This document shows positions 22,753 through 33,017 of a stretch of DNA of 64,000 bases, in pieces; the stretch's first letter is position 1, and every line of letters starts with the position of its first letter. The notes beneath the pieces were generated by a model. The model ran no database searches. It was not told the origin of the DNA and was given only the letters and a program-made list of their open reading frames with translations. The translations under genes and the position numbers were made by a program. Origin of the DNA: Lepas anatifera (lineage: Eukaryota > Arthropoda > Thecostraca > Lepadidae); contig JAOTON010001136.1 in assembly GCA_034440635.1 (NCBI GenBank), positions 62,001 to 126,000 of the forward strand. Direction: 5' to 3'.

Positions 22753-23117
22753 GATGCTGAAGACAGGTAGGTTAGTGACAAAACTTGTAGCTTGCCGAGA
22801 TACTATGAACAAGGTTAGTGAGCAAAATTTTGCTGTTACCTAGAATTGCTGAGTGACGAGGGTTTGCCTCAATACTGGCTTAGAAAAATTCTTGATTACT
22901 TTCTTAAAGAATACTTTGTTGTGAGGTATGTCATTAATACCGCTTATGTTTGATGCTACGGTCTGATGTTCGATGCTGAATCTGATCTTTTAAAGGCAAC
23001 TGCAGACAATCAACCGCAAAAAGACACTGAGGTTGAAAAAATATAATTTGATCATCTAGAAGCAGACAGCGCACATACTAAATATTATGATCAGAGAAAG
23101 CTTTGCATTATTTTTTC

Positions 23118-23600
23118 ACGTGTGATTGTGGGGGTCCCCTTACACTGCAGGCTGTGTGAACTGACCTTGCCCACAAATGTTCTAAGCTTAATTTGCACTG
23201 TGCCTGCTGCAGGTGCAATGATATCATTTGTTGGGTTTATCATGTCTTGCCATTTTATTTTTTCTCATCATAGGATTAAGCAGTGTGTGTGTTGGAAAAG
23301 TGCTAAAATTCCCAAAAGAAATGATCAAGATCAGATTGATGTAACTCAATGGAGAGGGAAGGCTGGTGATGCTCCAGGAAGAAAAAAACTTATGTTTGCA
23401 TGCTTCAAATTTTTTTCCAGTATGTGATTGTGCCTCCCTCTTGTACTGTGGATTGTGTGCATTGGATTTATCATGCTGTGCAATTGTGTGTTTTCCTCAG
23501 CATAGGATTAAGCAGTGTATGTGTGTTGAAAAGGTGTTTGTGCATTCCCAAAATATATCAATATCAGATTGATGTAGCTCAATAGAGACAGAAGGAGGTA
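23118..23600 (+). repeat. Diverged tandem duplication inside the 5.7-kb element
   Basis: Blocks around 23118-23360 and 23424-23600 share GATTGTG, CATAGGATTAAGCAGTGT, TTCCCAAAA and CAGATTGATGTA in the same order. Each copy has a branch-and-acceptor-like TTTTCTCATCATAG or TTTTCCTCAGCATAG before the shared GATTAAGCAGTG. The first copy stays open for about 50 codons afterwards, so these could be decayed duplicated exons of a transposon gene. No domain is recognisable. Confidence 0.45.
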
Positions 23601-23819
23601 GGTAACATGCTAGGAAGTAAAACCAACAGTTTCGAGATCACATACTATTATACCTTTAGCATTGTTTCAGGGGAAGATTGATTTATTTCTTGCTATTCCT
23701 GGATCTTGGGACATATTGAGAAACAAGGTCAGAGAGTGGAGACATCTGCCAGATGATCACCAGATTTTATGCATCAGGGTAAACCCACCATAAATAAAAA
23801 ATGAAAATTAGTATGTGCG

Positions 23820-24480
23820 CCGTGCGTCCTCGAGGTGCGTCCTCGAGGAGAGTTGCGATGCCGACGCTGCGCTGTGGCCGTCTCTCCGCCTGATGGCGGT
23901 CGTCCTGGGACACCGCTGACTCGCCTGCCGTCTGCACCTGGACTCGCTGCCCTACTGCCAGCGGCTCGCCGCCCCGCTCTCCTTGGAGAGGTGGGGAGCT
24001 CTGTCGTGGCGGCTGCTCGACATTAGATGCGTTGGGGCCCGTCTTCTTCGCCTGGCCCGGCCCGGTGGGGACCGTTGAGGTTCGGTGACGTTGCGCGCGC
24101 CTGCCGGTCCCGCTGACCTCAGAATGGTGGCGCTTTTTTGCGTCCGGTGCCTGGCCTTCCTGGCGCGCCGGCGCGGCTTGGCCTTCGTGCTGCTGATGTG
24201 GTACCGCCGAGCCGGCTCTGGACTAATCCCCGGTGTTGCGGGGCTGTGGCCGCGGATGGGGTCCTGTGTCGCCCGGTATGCTGTGGGGCCGGTCGCGTGT
24301 GGCGCCGCTGTGGTCGCTGGGCGGCCCTGTTGTGACCGCTGGGCGGTGCTGCTGCGGCCGCTGGGTGGTGTTGCTGTACCCGGCAGGTGGCGCTGGTGCT
24401 GGGTGGCGCTACTGGTTCGCCGCGGCCGTCGGATGCGTGGCGGGGGCGGGCTCAGTCCGGTGAAAATCAACCACCCAATC
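23820..24480. other. GC-rich block, no recognised gene
   Basis: Strong G/C bias contrasts with the AT-rich DNA around it. Long frames are open on both strands (the longest is minus, 23952-24539) as expected from composition. The minus frame is Arg/Pro/Thr-rich without motifs. Confidence 0.4.
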
Positions 24481-26035
24481 ACCATCACCCACCATAAATG
24501 ATGCGGCACCATCATGGTAGATGCGGCACGATCAACCACTACCTACCCATGAATTTATTTTATTTTATTTTATATTTTTTATATTTTCCTTTTTTTCTTT
24601 TTTTCTTTTTTCCCCTTCTGAGCGCTTACCGCATGTCGCTCCGGCTCCGTCACCACAGCTACTCATGGAAACTACACGCCCACTCACTCTCGCGCGACTA
24701 CACGCTCGCGCGACTACACGCTCGCCACACGCTCGTGACTCACTACACGCTCCCGTGAGCCGTCCCCGCCTCGTGGGTTGGTTTGCCGGGGGTCTTTTAA
24801 GGCCGTCTCCACGTGTCATCCTGCTGTTTTTAATCCGTCTGTTTTAACCCATGCCTGTGTATGTTTCATTCGCTCGTTTTTTTGTGAATACATGTATGGA
24901 GGTAAATAAGGAAGTGCAAGCAGACCTGGAAACACAAGTGTGTGCAAGCGACCTTCCTCGGGAATCATTGCAAGCCATGGAACTTAATAAACCCACTTTC
25001 TATACTGAAAATGCATTTACCATAGAGCCAGAGATGACCACATTTTACCCAGCTTCTAAGGAAATGTTCAGAAACATAAGTGCCAGCATAATTCATTTAC
25101 TTTGATTTGTAAATTTACCCAAAGTTTATGTGTCTACCACAATCTCCTGCAGTCACAATCTTCTGAACATACCTAAGGGCTGACCAAATGGAAACAATAT
25201 ATTGTAGAAATCTACCAGATTTCACAAACTGGGTTATTTTGAAGCACACCTTTTGATGGCGAATGCTTCTTATCTTCATCTTGGCTGCAGCATAAACGTT
25301 TCTCATGTTACAGGTAACACATATGTCAATGAAGGGGCTCTCAACAGAAAAACAGTGAAACAGAGAGAACCCAAGCAAAATTTCAGTAAGAAATTTAATA
25401 ACAACAAATAAATACTGATGGAACTACCTCACCCCTCCACAATCAACAACAATCATCCAGCGAGCAAGCGCAGGCGGGGCGCGAGGAAAAGCACCGAGAG
25501 CCACTCGATGGAAAAAATGCCGCATACAACTTGTTTTTTTTTAGTGTCCGCCTTTTGGAGGAGTTATTGTATGGCAGCACGAAACTTCGGGCTACCCATT
25601 ATCTACTACCCTGGTGTGGACCATTTGAACGGTGGACCCTTTGAATAGTGGACCTTTTGACATAGACCCAATTTGCCGGCCTTTGGCGATCAAAACAGCA
25701 GAGGAAATGCAAAAAACTACATACAGGGAAATTTTATTTTGAGTTCTAAGATTGTTTTTTGTAATTCAAACTAGGTTTAGATTACAAATTTATAAAGAAA
25801 TTTAAACTTTGCTTTAGAAAGGCGCCTGTTGCCTGCTTTTTTTATTAATTTCCAGGAACTTTGACTTTACGTCTATTAGAAATTTCCTTCATTTGGTATC
25901 TTTTTGGCCACATCTCTTGATGACAAATATGACGCTTTTGCGACAATTCAGCTTTTACGGCGCAACTTTAACTAATGATTGTCGTTTCTTTTCATTATTT
26001 TTTCTTCTTCCCTCGGTGATTACCCGGACCGACTG
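24481..26035. other. Unassigned right part of the 5.7-kb element
   Basis: Includes a T-rich tract at 24550-24620 and a short repeated CTACACGCTCG motif at 24690-24755. A plus frame (24851-25105) begins near ATGCCTGTG and has no domain. GTGGACCnTTTGAA words recur at 25615-25660. Confidence 0.35.
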
Positions 26036-26173
26036 CTGCCCCAAATACTGGTTCCTGCCCCAAGAGCCCGCCCTCTGCCCCAAGATCGACCAAAAGCTGC
26101 CCCAAATCGGTAGGTCTGCCCCGAGGCTGCCCCAACGAGATCTCGTCGAAATCTGCCACATTCTGCAGACTGG

Positions 26174-26740
26174 TATCGTGGTAGGATAGGTCCCTTAAGC
26201 CTTAAACCAGCTTGGTTACTCGGCTTAATACCCTCTCTAGTATTATCTTATCACCTTCAAAGAATGGGCCCCAGATACAGTTTCCATACTCTAGGGAGGA
26301 CCTCACAACTGCTTTGTACAGTCTTGATGCCATGTTTGCATCTAGAAAGCTGAAAGTTTTTCTGCCCTGATTCTAAAGCAAAAGAAAAAAATATTCAGAA
26401 CCTACTGTCACACAAGAGACATAATCAATCTTGCAAGATTCACAAACTGCCAAAGTGAGCTCAGGTCACTGATCCGCCATCTACACAGAAATTGCGATTA
26501 CAACCTAGCAGCAATCTTAGAACAAACCCGAAGGCTTTTTGGAGCTATTATCGGTTTCAGACAGTGCTCCAGTCTTGGTCCTCAGAATTTCTACATTTGA
26601 CCTCACCTTAAGCTGCTTGTTGGTATAGTTCCAGAAATGCTTGAAATTTGTTTTGGTGGACTTTGCATTATGCTGCTCCAGGTCAACCTTCAATTTGCGA
26701 GTGAGCTTGGGCAGCCCGTTGTTGGTTTGTGAGTATTTGG
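26174..26740 (-). pseudogene. LINE ORF2 fragments, upstream of the 5.7-kb insertion
   Basis: Minus strand, 26340 down to 26174: RLYKAVVRSSLEYGNCIWGP then ILERVLSRVTKLV and LRDLSYHD, the reverse-transcriptase thumb region of a CR1/Jockey-like LINE. Further upstream, 26730-26590 on the minus strand reads KTNFKHFWNYTNK. A plus-strand piece (26400-26560, SELRSLIRH) has a similar pre-RT character, so the copy is rearranged. The coding part continues at 20467 on the other side of the transposon. Confidence 0.6.
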
Positions 26741-27007
26741 TGTAGTCGTTTTTCCTGCTGTGTCAATTGATAGGTGTGGGATTAGGAGGTATGGGAGTAT
26801 TGATGAATGGGCAGAGAGTGTGGTTGTCTGGTATTGGATTGTAGGAGGGTCTTAAGCCTAAGTTTAATATAAGACCGATCAAAATATTTTGGAATATAAA
26901 GTGCAATTTAAAATATCAATATTCAAATACTCTTGTGCATTGTTGATTGACAGGCTTCATTAAAGTAGCCTGTGTTTTGTGTTGGTGTTCTTTTGGGACA
27001 GGTGCAA

Positions 27008-27130
27008 TCAGGGATGCGGAGCCGGAGCCAGAGCCGGTCGGAGCCTATCATTCTGCCCGGAGCCGGAGCCGCTGAAACACTTTTGATTGGAGCCGGGCCG
27101 GAGCCGTCAGGTTCTGGCTCCGGCTCCCAA
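27008..27130 (+). repeat. CGGAGC word repeat, block 1
   Basis: GGGATGCGGAGCCGGAGCC and many GGAGCCGGAGC words. A block starting with the same CAGGGATGCGGAGCC, inverted, lies at 32410-32570. Confidence 0.7.
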
Positions 27131-27369
27131 ATAGCTCTAAAATTACCAAAAATTAAACGTCAAATGGTCACATTTTACCTCGTGAGATGTCGCATGGAAA
27201 CACCTTTATTCACCTGAAATATTACATTTTCTCAATATGTTATGTATATCGAGATTAATGAAATATTGCAACTAGGGTGTTCCGTAGACGGTCTCACTCT
27301 CGGGCAGGTGATGCGCCCGGAAATTTAGCATGGGCAGAAATTGGCAACAAATGAAAGCATTGGTCGACA

Positions 27370-27510
27370 CTGGCGGATCCATGGGGAGGGGGAGCAAAAA
27401 AGGCATTTGCCCCCAAACTGCCCAATTTTCGGCGATTTTCTTAAAAAAACCATATGTTTTTCACGATTTATCCCATACCGTCGGCCTGCATCCGCCCCTG
27501 TTGACAGACG
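27370..27510. mobile_element. Possible hAT-like MITE
   Basis: CACTGGCGGATCCATGGGG at the left and CTGCATCCGCCCCTG at the right form an imperfect CAxxGGCGGATsCA terminal repeat. Flanks do not show a clean 8-bp duplication. The interior GGCATTTGCCCCCAAACTG recalls the MITE at 42666. Confidence 0.4.
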
Positions 27511-27699
27511 CGGGGGATGCCATTCCGGTCATGCCCCCCCAAGGCCCTGGAAGGGGGCAGACTTTCTTTTGGCCCCCCAAAGACCGAAGAAATTGTTTGA
27601 AAAAGGTGTTTACACTAGGTCTGTCGAGCAATAAAATCTTTGCTCCCACCTCCCCCCAGGAGAGGTATCATGTACTCGGAGAAGTAGTTTATACTAGGT

Positions 27700-28001
27700 C
27701 TGTCGAGAACCCAGGGCAAAAGGCGCAGAAAACAGCATCCCCGTCACTCGATGCGGCACTAGCCGACTTAAAAAACCTGGGTCGCCTAAAGAGGGCGACC
27801 GTATGCGACATCTTAGATAGATATCCAGCCATCATCCAGCCAGCTAGCCTGGTAATGGCCGCGCTACCAGTTACTCAGGTGTCCGTGGAGAGGTTGTTCT
27901 CCGCGATGAAGCTACTGCTTACTGATCTCAGGTCCAGACTAAGAGCAGACATATTAGAGGCAATGTTGCTGCTCCGCTCCAACCGCGATTGGGTGGTGTA
28001 A
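27700..28001 (+). pseudogene. hAT transposase C-terminal (dimerisation) domain remnant
   Basis: The frame to the TAA at about 27999 reads DRYPAIIQPASLVMAALPVT then SVERLFSAMK, DLRSRLRADILEAML and LRSN. This is the hATC signature (A-x-P-x-S-x-x-x-E-R-x-F-S and the following helices). The N-terminal zinc finger and catalytic core are absent. The upstream frame (from 27330) consists of unrelated repeat sequence. Confidence 0.75.
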
Positions 28002-28591
28002 AGAGCGAACCAGCTGCTGGGCCCTGGGCAGTAGGGTGGTTGGTTCCGATTTTTCTCGAAAAGGAATTATGCCATCAGCCTATCTGATGTGTTTTTTTAT
28101 GTTGAACACTGTTAGCTTAGGGTCGTTCAAATTTTTTTTCTTTTCAGACTCGAAGCCACTTTTTGCCATTATATATTCAATTCTGATTTCAATGAGCCAC
28201 ATTCCAAGCGTCTACGACAGCGGGAAAGATCGCCTAAAAAAGGTTAAAGATTTCATGTTTCGGGCGCGATTGGCCGCCCGGCGTTGCAGTCTCCCCTTGT
28301 TAAATTGGGATATAAGGGGTGCATAACCTACCAGTAAAGACAGCCTGGCATGTGCGTGCGTATAAGAGCGGTAGATGGGATTTAACATGCATGCATTTAC
28401 TTTTCAGATGTATTTGTAGCGCAATACAAATACATGTTATTCCACAAAAGACCTGAAATTAAATGATTCAGCACCTTTTACTCTAAATCCCCACAGAACA
28501 TGAATGCCTTCCGGAGGCGAACCTTTCTCTAGTAACTATCGCTGGAGAACGTCGTGAGGCAGGTGCTTCTTCCTATTCTCCTGCGAACTAT

Positions 28592-29451
28592 TTAACACGC
28601 GCATTGAAGGGGGGCGGGTACCCGCCCCCTCGGGTTTTTCGGACACAGCAGAAAAACGGCGGCGCGCAGCGCCGCCGTACTTGGTATACCTTTTCCCTCA
28701 TCATTTTTGCAGCTTCTGTGAAAATTTTAAGGATAGGTCATCTCAGGTCAGGTCACCAGTACAGGTCAAGTGACCCGACCTCAAAAAAATTTTAAAATAG
28801 CATAAGTCGGAGCAGGGTGAACTTATCCAATTGAAACTCATAACACATAATGGGCTCACCGAGTTCTCTAAAATATGTTCCGGTATTTTGGATATCGATG
28901 ACCTAAGGTCAGGTACGAAGCATGACCTCTCCATTGGTAATACATGGGAAATATGGTTTTTACTGAATAACTCAGTAACAGATGGTGATAGAGCGTTTAT
29001 TTTAGCTTCATTAGACTCGCCTTGGCTTTGCGGTTCTAATGATATGCATTTTATATAATTTGACCCTGACCTGACCTCAGGTCAGGTCAAATCTTTGATT
29101 TGACCTAGCAAGGTCAAATCATATATCATTTGATTCGGCCTGCTGCGAGGATTCATAAAGTTCAAGTCGTTTTGCTCTATCTTTACTTGTTCAGATGTAA
29201 TGGCCGAAAAACTTAATTTACATGTTATCCCTATGACGGCATGTGACGGCATGTTTTTGACCTCTGGTGACCTTAAATGTGACCTAACAAAAAAAGGTTC
29301 AAATATTTTCGATGGAGAAGCGGATGGGCTACCCAACGCCGTTTACCGTTTTTTGCTACCTACCGTGGTTCTCGAAATCTTAGGGGGAGTGGGTACCCGC
29401 CCCCCTCGTCAATCCGAAGGTGGCTCAGACCCCCGTCAATGCGCGTGTTAA
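28592..29451. mobile_element. TTAA-flanked family A element in inverted-repeat arm
   Basis: TTAA at 28592 and 29448; ends CACGCGCATTGA and TCAATGCGCGTG. It runs opposite to the copies at 4.0-5.7 kb, with the same GCGGGTACC core, GGCGGCGC hairpin and AGGTCA motifs. The other arm lacks it: 31601-31620 keeps the uninterrupted site, so the element inserted after the arms formed. No transposase. Confidence 0.85.
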
Positions 29452-30046
29452 GAGCTCTGGTACTGTTAAAAGAAGATCCTGTTTCATATTTTTACCCTTT
29501 AGGTGGCTCACGAAATCTTCCACCAGCTTCACACCACGTTCTGTGGGATCATTCACGACAGAAAGTTCTGGAATACCTTGAAACAGGGGAAGGTATACCA
29601 GCTTCTCAACGGAGCAATTTCTGGTCAGAATATTTCAGATTCAGGCGCTCGAATACCATCCAGCTGTCAGGAGTTACAAGCTGGCTAAGGCTTAGTACCG
29701 ACCATTTACAGAGCTCTTCATAGCCTCTATCGGAAACTTAAGCCTGCCCTAGTCAAATGTGAATCGTTTGCTGTTTTGGCCAATTGTTGTGCGACTGGCT
29801 CCTTACCTCCACGATGGTGGTTCTCACCAGCGCGACAGAATACAACTTTCTGTGCACAGATACCACAGCTGATGACAAATTGACTTCAGCACATTCAGGG
29901 CGATTTCTATATTAACTTAATGAAAGCACTGCATTGCATTTATGGATAGCTTTGAGGCTCATAGAAGGCTCTAAAGCTGACTATCCGCGACGGAGGAACC
30001 CAAATGCATGGTTTAGAACCACTTATAAGGAAAGCCGCTAACTATT

Positions 30047-30300
30047 TCGGAGTCTGAGTGGAACAGTCGGATAGCGCTTGAGCTTGGCTTGGCCAATGAC
30101 ATTCATTATGTGCTGGGTGTCGTCGGTTCGAGCCCACCCAGAGGCAGAATCTGGCGCGCTGCTCTAGCCCGAGCTAATTCTTTCCCCCTCTCCTCTGATA
30201 CCATATGACCTGAGCAGTTGATGCGTTGTTAAACTCCAAAAATTATAATATTCTGTCTTTAAGTATCTTTCTTTAAGTATCTTTAAGTATCACTTTGGGG
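30047..30300 (+). mobile_element. tRNA-derived SINE candidate
   Basis: A tRNA-like head with GAGTGGAACAGTCGGATAGC (A-box region) and GGTTCGAGCCC at 30125 (B box). A non-tRNA body follows, ending in GATGCGTTGTTAAACTCC and a short tandem tail of CTTTAAGTAT. It lies in the loop of the 4-kb inverted repeat, next to a LINE 3' fragment. Confidence 0.5.
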
Positions 30301-30310
30301 TTGTTTCTGT

Positions 30311-30970
30311 AGCAGCTAGGCGAAAACAGCATGACCTCATGTTTGTCCGAAACATTCTGAGAGGGCGTATCTCTTCATCATCTCTTCTCGCGGCATTCTA
30401 CTTGCATGTCCCATCTCGTGCTACCCGTCAGCAACCACGAACCCTGCTGAAAGTGCCGTATGCAAGGGTAGGCACCGCCAAAGAAGGCCTCTTTACGAGA
30501 CTTCCGAGGCAACTAAATTTATTTTTACAAATGTGCCCGACAGTAGATGTTTTCACGGATGCCTACCAATCATTTCGGTCACAAGTTAAAGCCTATGTCG
30601 CCTCTCTGTAGCTTAGCTGTTCTATGTACCAGTGATGTACCCTATGATGCGGATAGATTTTAGTGATTTTTATTGCTTTTATTGTCTTTTAGGAACTTTT
30701 ATGGCTTATTGTCTTTTAGGGACTTTTAAGGTTTTACTATATTTTATGTCCCTCTGTTGTCTTTTATGGTTTGTATTGCCTGTGTGTATTCATAGGTATT
30801 ATTTGATGCGCTACTTCCTTTTTAGGTCATTTTAATTAAGGTCTTGTAGCGCTTCTGCTTTAATGCTGTGTATGTACATATTGTTCAATGTTTTATCTCC
30901 TGTACTTCGCCGTTTATTGGGGCCATCCCGTAGGTGATAACTCAAATAAATACAAAATATAAATACAAAT
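30311..30970 (+). mobile_element. LINE 3' fragment (ORF2 C-terminus, 3' UTR, A-rich tail)
   Basis: Open frame ending at 30611 reads HDLMFVRNILRG, then LPRQLN and FRSQVKAYVASL. This is the C-terminal region of many Jockey/CR1-type ORF2 proteins. A T-rich 3' UTR follows and ends at about 30940-30970 in an A-rich AAATAAATACAAAATAT tail. 5'-truncated, as usual for LINEs. Target duplication not identified. Confidence 0.65.
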
Positions 30971-32409
30971 ATCTTCTGGAATGATGAACGGAATCTGACA
31001 CAGTAGTAGCACGCACTTCATGCCATAAATGTCCTATATTCCATAATATGGCTCGCTGGTGAGCTCCGGGTCTTCTAAACAGACAGTTGTTGGAGACAAC
31101 CTCTCCTGACAGCCATACGTAAACCAGCTTGCGCAATTCGAGATAATACTCCGGTATTGTGCAGAGGCGCTGAAGTCAATGTGCAAACGCAACTTTTATT
31201 TGTGACCAGAAAGTTATAATCTGCTCCGCAAATAAGAATCACAATGCTGAAGGTAAAAAGGCAGTAATGCAGTACCTGGCCTAAACAGCAAAACCATCCA
31301 CCTTTCAGTTAGGTAGGCTAAAGTTTCCGACAGAGGCTATGAAGAGCTCGGCTCGATACCAAGCCTCTCCCAATTTCTCATTCCTGAAAGCTGGATGGTA
31401 TTCGAGCGCCTGAATCTGAAAGATTCTGACATGAAATGGCTCCGTTGAGAAGCTGGTGACTGGTATAGCTTCCCCTGTTTCAAGGAATTCCAGAACTTAC
31501 TGTCGTGAATGGTCCCGCAGAACGTGGTGTGAAGCTGGTGGAAGATTTCGTGAGCCACCTAAAGGGTAAAAAGATGAAACAGGATTTTCTTTTATTATTA
31601 CCAGAGCTCTTTAATAGTTCGCAGGAGAATAGGGAGAAGCATCTGCCTCACGACGTTCTCCAGCGATAGTTAATAGAGAAAGGTTCGCCTCCGGAAGGTA
31701 TTCCTGTTCTGTCGGGATTTAGAGTACTAGGGTGCTGAATCATTTAATTTCAGGTCTTTTGTGGAATAACATGTATTTGTATTGCGCTGCAAATACATCT
31801 GACAAGTAGATGCCTGCATGTTAAATCCCCTCTACCGCTCTTATACGCACGCACATGCCCGGCTGTCTTTACTGGTAGGCTATGCACCCCTTTCATCGCA
31901 ATTTAACAAGGGGAGACTGCAACGCCGAGTGGCCAATTGCGCCCAAAACATGAAATCTTTAACCGTTTTGAGGCGATCTTTCCCGCTGTCGTAGACGCTT
32001 GAAATGTGGCTCATTGAAATCAGAATTGAATATATACTGGGAAAAAAGTGGGTTCGAATCTGAAAAGTAAAAAATATTTTTTTGAACGACCCTGCTGTTA
32101 GCTCATCGAAGTTTTTCTTTGCGGGCTGTCCAAGGTTTACTTGATCGTTGTATCTTTAATTTTTATGTGGGTTTGCGGGCATGTCTGACCCATATTTCTG
32201 TTTGCCATAACAGTGCAGTGCAGTTTGCCATATGACGGCACTGCAGTGTAGGTTGGTCCAGTTTTGAGGTTCACTGGCCTTTGGCATCTGGTCAAGAGCG
32301 TTCGTTCATCCAGTCGCCATTTTTCATTCGTACACATACATAATCACTTTGTATCTGATGGACTTTCACACCCTTGAGAACGTGTTGATCACATTTTGGA
32401 TATAGGTAC

Positions 32410-32570
32410 ATTGACGGAGCCGGAGCCGGTCGGAGCCGACTATTTTGCCCGGAGCCGGAGCCGGAACCGTTAGGACACTTGAACCCGGAGCCGGAGCCGG
32501 AGCCGAAATCATAACCCCGGACCGGAGCCGGAGCCGTCCAAAATTGTCTCGGCTCCGCATCCCTGGGTGC
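32410..32570 (-). repeat. CGGAGC word repeat, block 2 (inverted to block 1)
   Basis: GGAGCCGGAGC words; the minus strand starts CAGGGATGCGGAGCC as block 1 does at 27008. The two blocks sit on opposite sides of the 4-kb inverted repeat in opposite orientation. Confidence 0.7.
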
Positions 32571-32643
32571 AATACTGATCCCAGTGTTTTTAGTATGCTC
32601 TATTACATGGCTCTCTCAGCTCAAGCTCCATTGTAATAGTGAC

Positions 32644-33017
32644 CTAGTTTCCCAGTCTGCAAAATATCTCAGCAGGCCAGACGAGTCACACCAGCCATCT
32701 AAAATTCTCACAAAAATTTGCACCATCAGCCACAAAAAATTCACACCAATCCGCCATATATCAGAGAGAAAGATGCACTCACTCCTACTCGCACAGCACA
32801 ATGCTACCTCTCTCATTAATAAAATACTTTTTATAAGGCTGTGTTGTTATAACCATTCAACCATTATTTCTTTGGTTCTCAGTGTTACCTCCCTCTCACC
32901 AGTATCACAAATTCACACCAGGTTAGAACAATTTGCACCACTCGCTCCTGTCTCCAAGGGCATTCACATCGATGAGATCGAGTTGAAAATGCCATACTTG
33001 GCACACTGGATAGTTCC
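32644..33017. mobile_element. 358-bp element related to the 5.7-kb transposon
   Basis: Left end CCAGTCTGCAAAATATC at 32652; right end, on the minus strand from 33009, CCAGTGTGCCAAGTATGG. Flanks CTAGTTTC and ATAGTTCC agree at six of eight positions. The interior repeats TTCACACC/TTTGCACC words where the large element repeats CTGCCCCAA. The right end shares the GAGATCG..TTGAAAATG tail with 7735-7868. Non-coding. Confidence 0.65.

Larger units (their letters stand above)
20460..26181. mobile_element. 5.7-kb DNA transposon with 8-bp target duplication
   Basis: The target TATCGTGG occurs at 20460-20467 and 26174-26181. Between them, the ends at 20468 and 26173 are inverted: CCAGTCTGCAGAACGTGGCAG on the plus strand and the same with one change on the minus. 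Just inside both ends lie several copies of TTGGGGCAG/CTGCCCCAA. The interior (5706 bp) holds a tRNA-like segment, a long (GGA)n tract, a diverged tandem duplication and a GC-rich block. I recognise no transposase. 8-bp targets occur in hAT, P, Merlin and KDZ groups. The ends do not match a family I know. Confidence 0.85.
28105..32105. repeat. 4-kb inverted repeat with retroelements in its loop
   Basis: The left arm (28105-28591 plus 29452-29745, split by a TTAA element) is the reverse complement of the right arm (31315-32105). Shared landmarks include ACGACAGCGGGAAAGATCGC, the CTGCGAACTATT block, and GTGGCTCACGAAATCTTCC. Arm identity is about 85-90% by eye. Short frames in the arms (29503-29688 plus, 31337-31558 minus) are homologous and begin MAHEIFHQLHTTFCG. 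No known domain. Confidence 0.8.

Noticed and set aside
22279..22812. Long Ser/Leu/Pro, Arg/Glu/Gly homopolymer frames
   Set aside because: They are all translations of one (GGA)n tract and are open in every frame by composition.
23952..24539. 195-codon minus frame, possible transposase
   Set aside because: Arg/Pro/Thr-rich with no motif; openness is explained by GC content.
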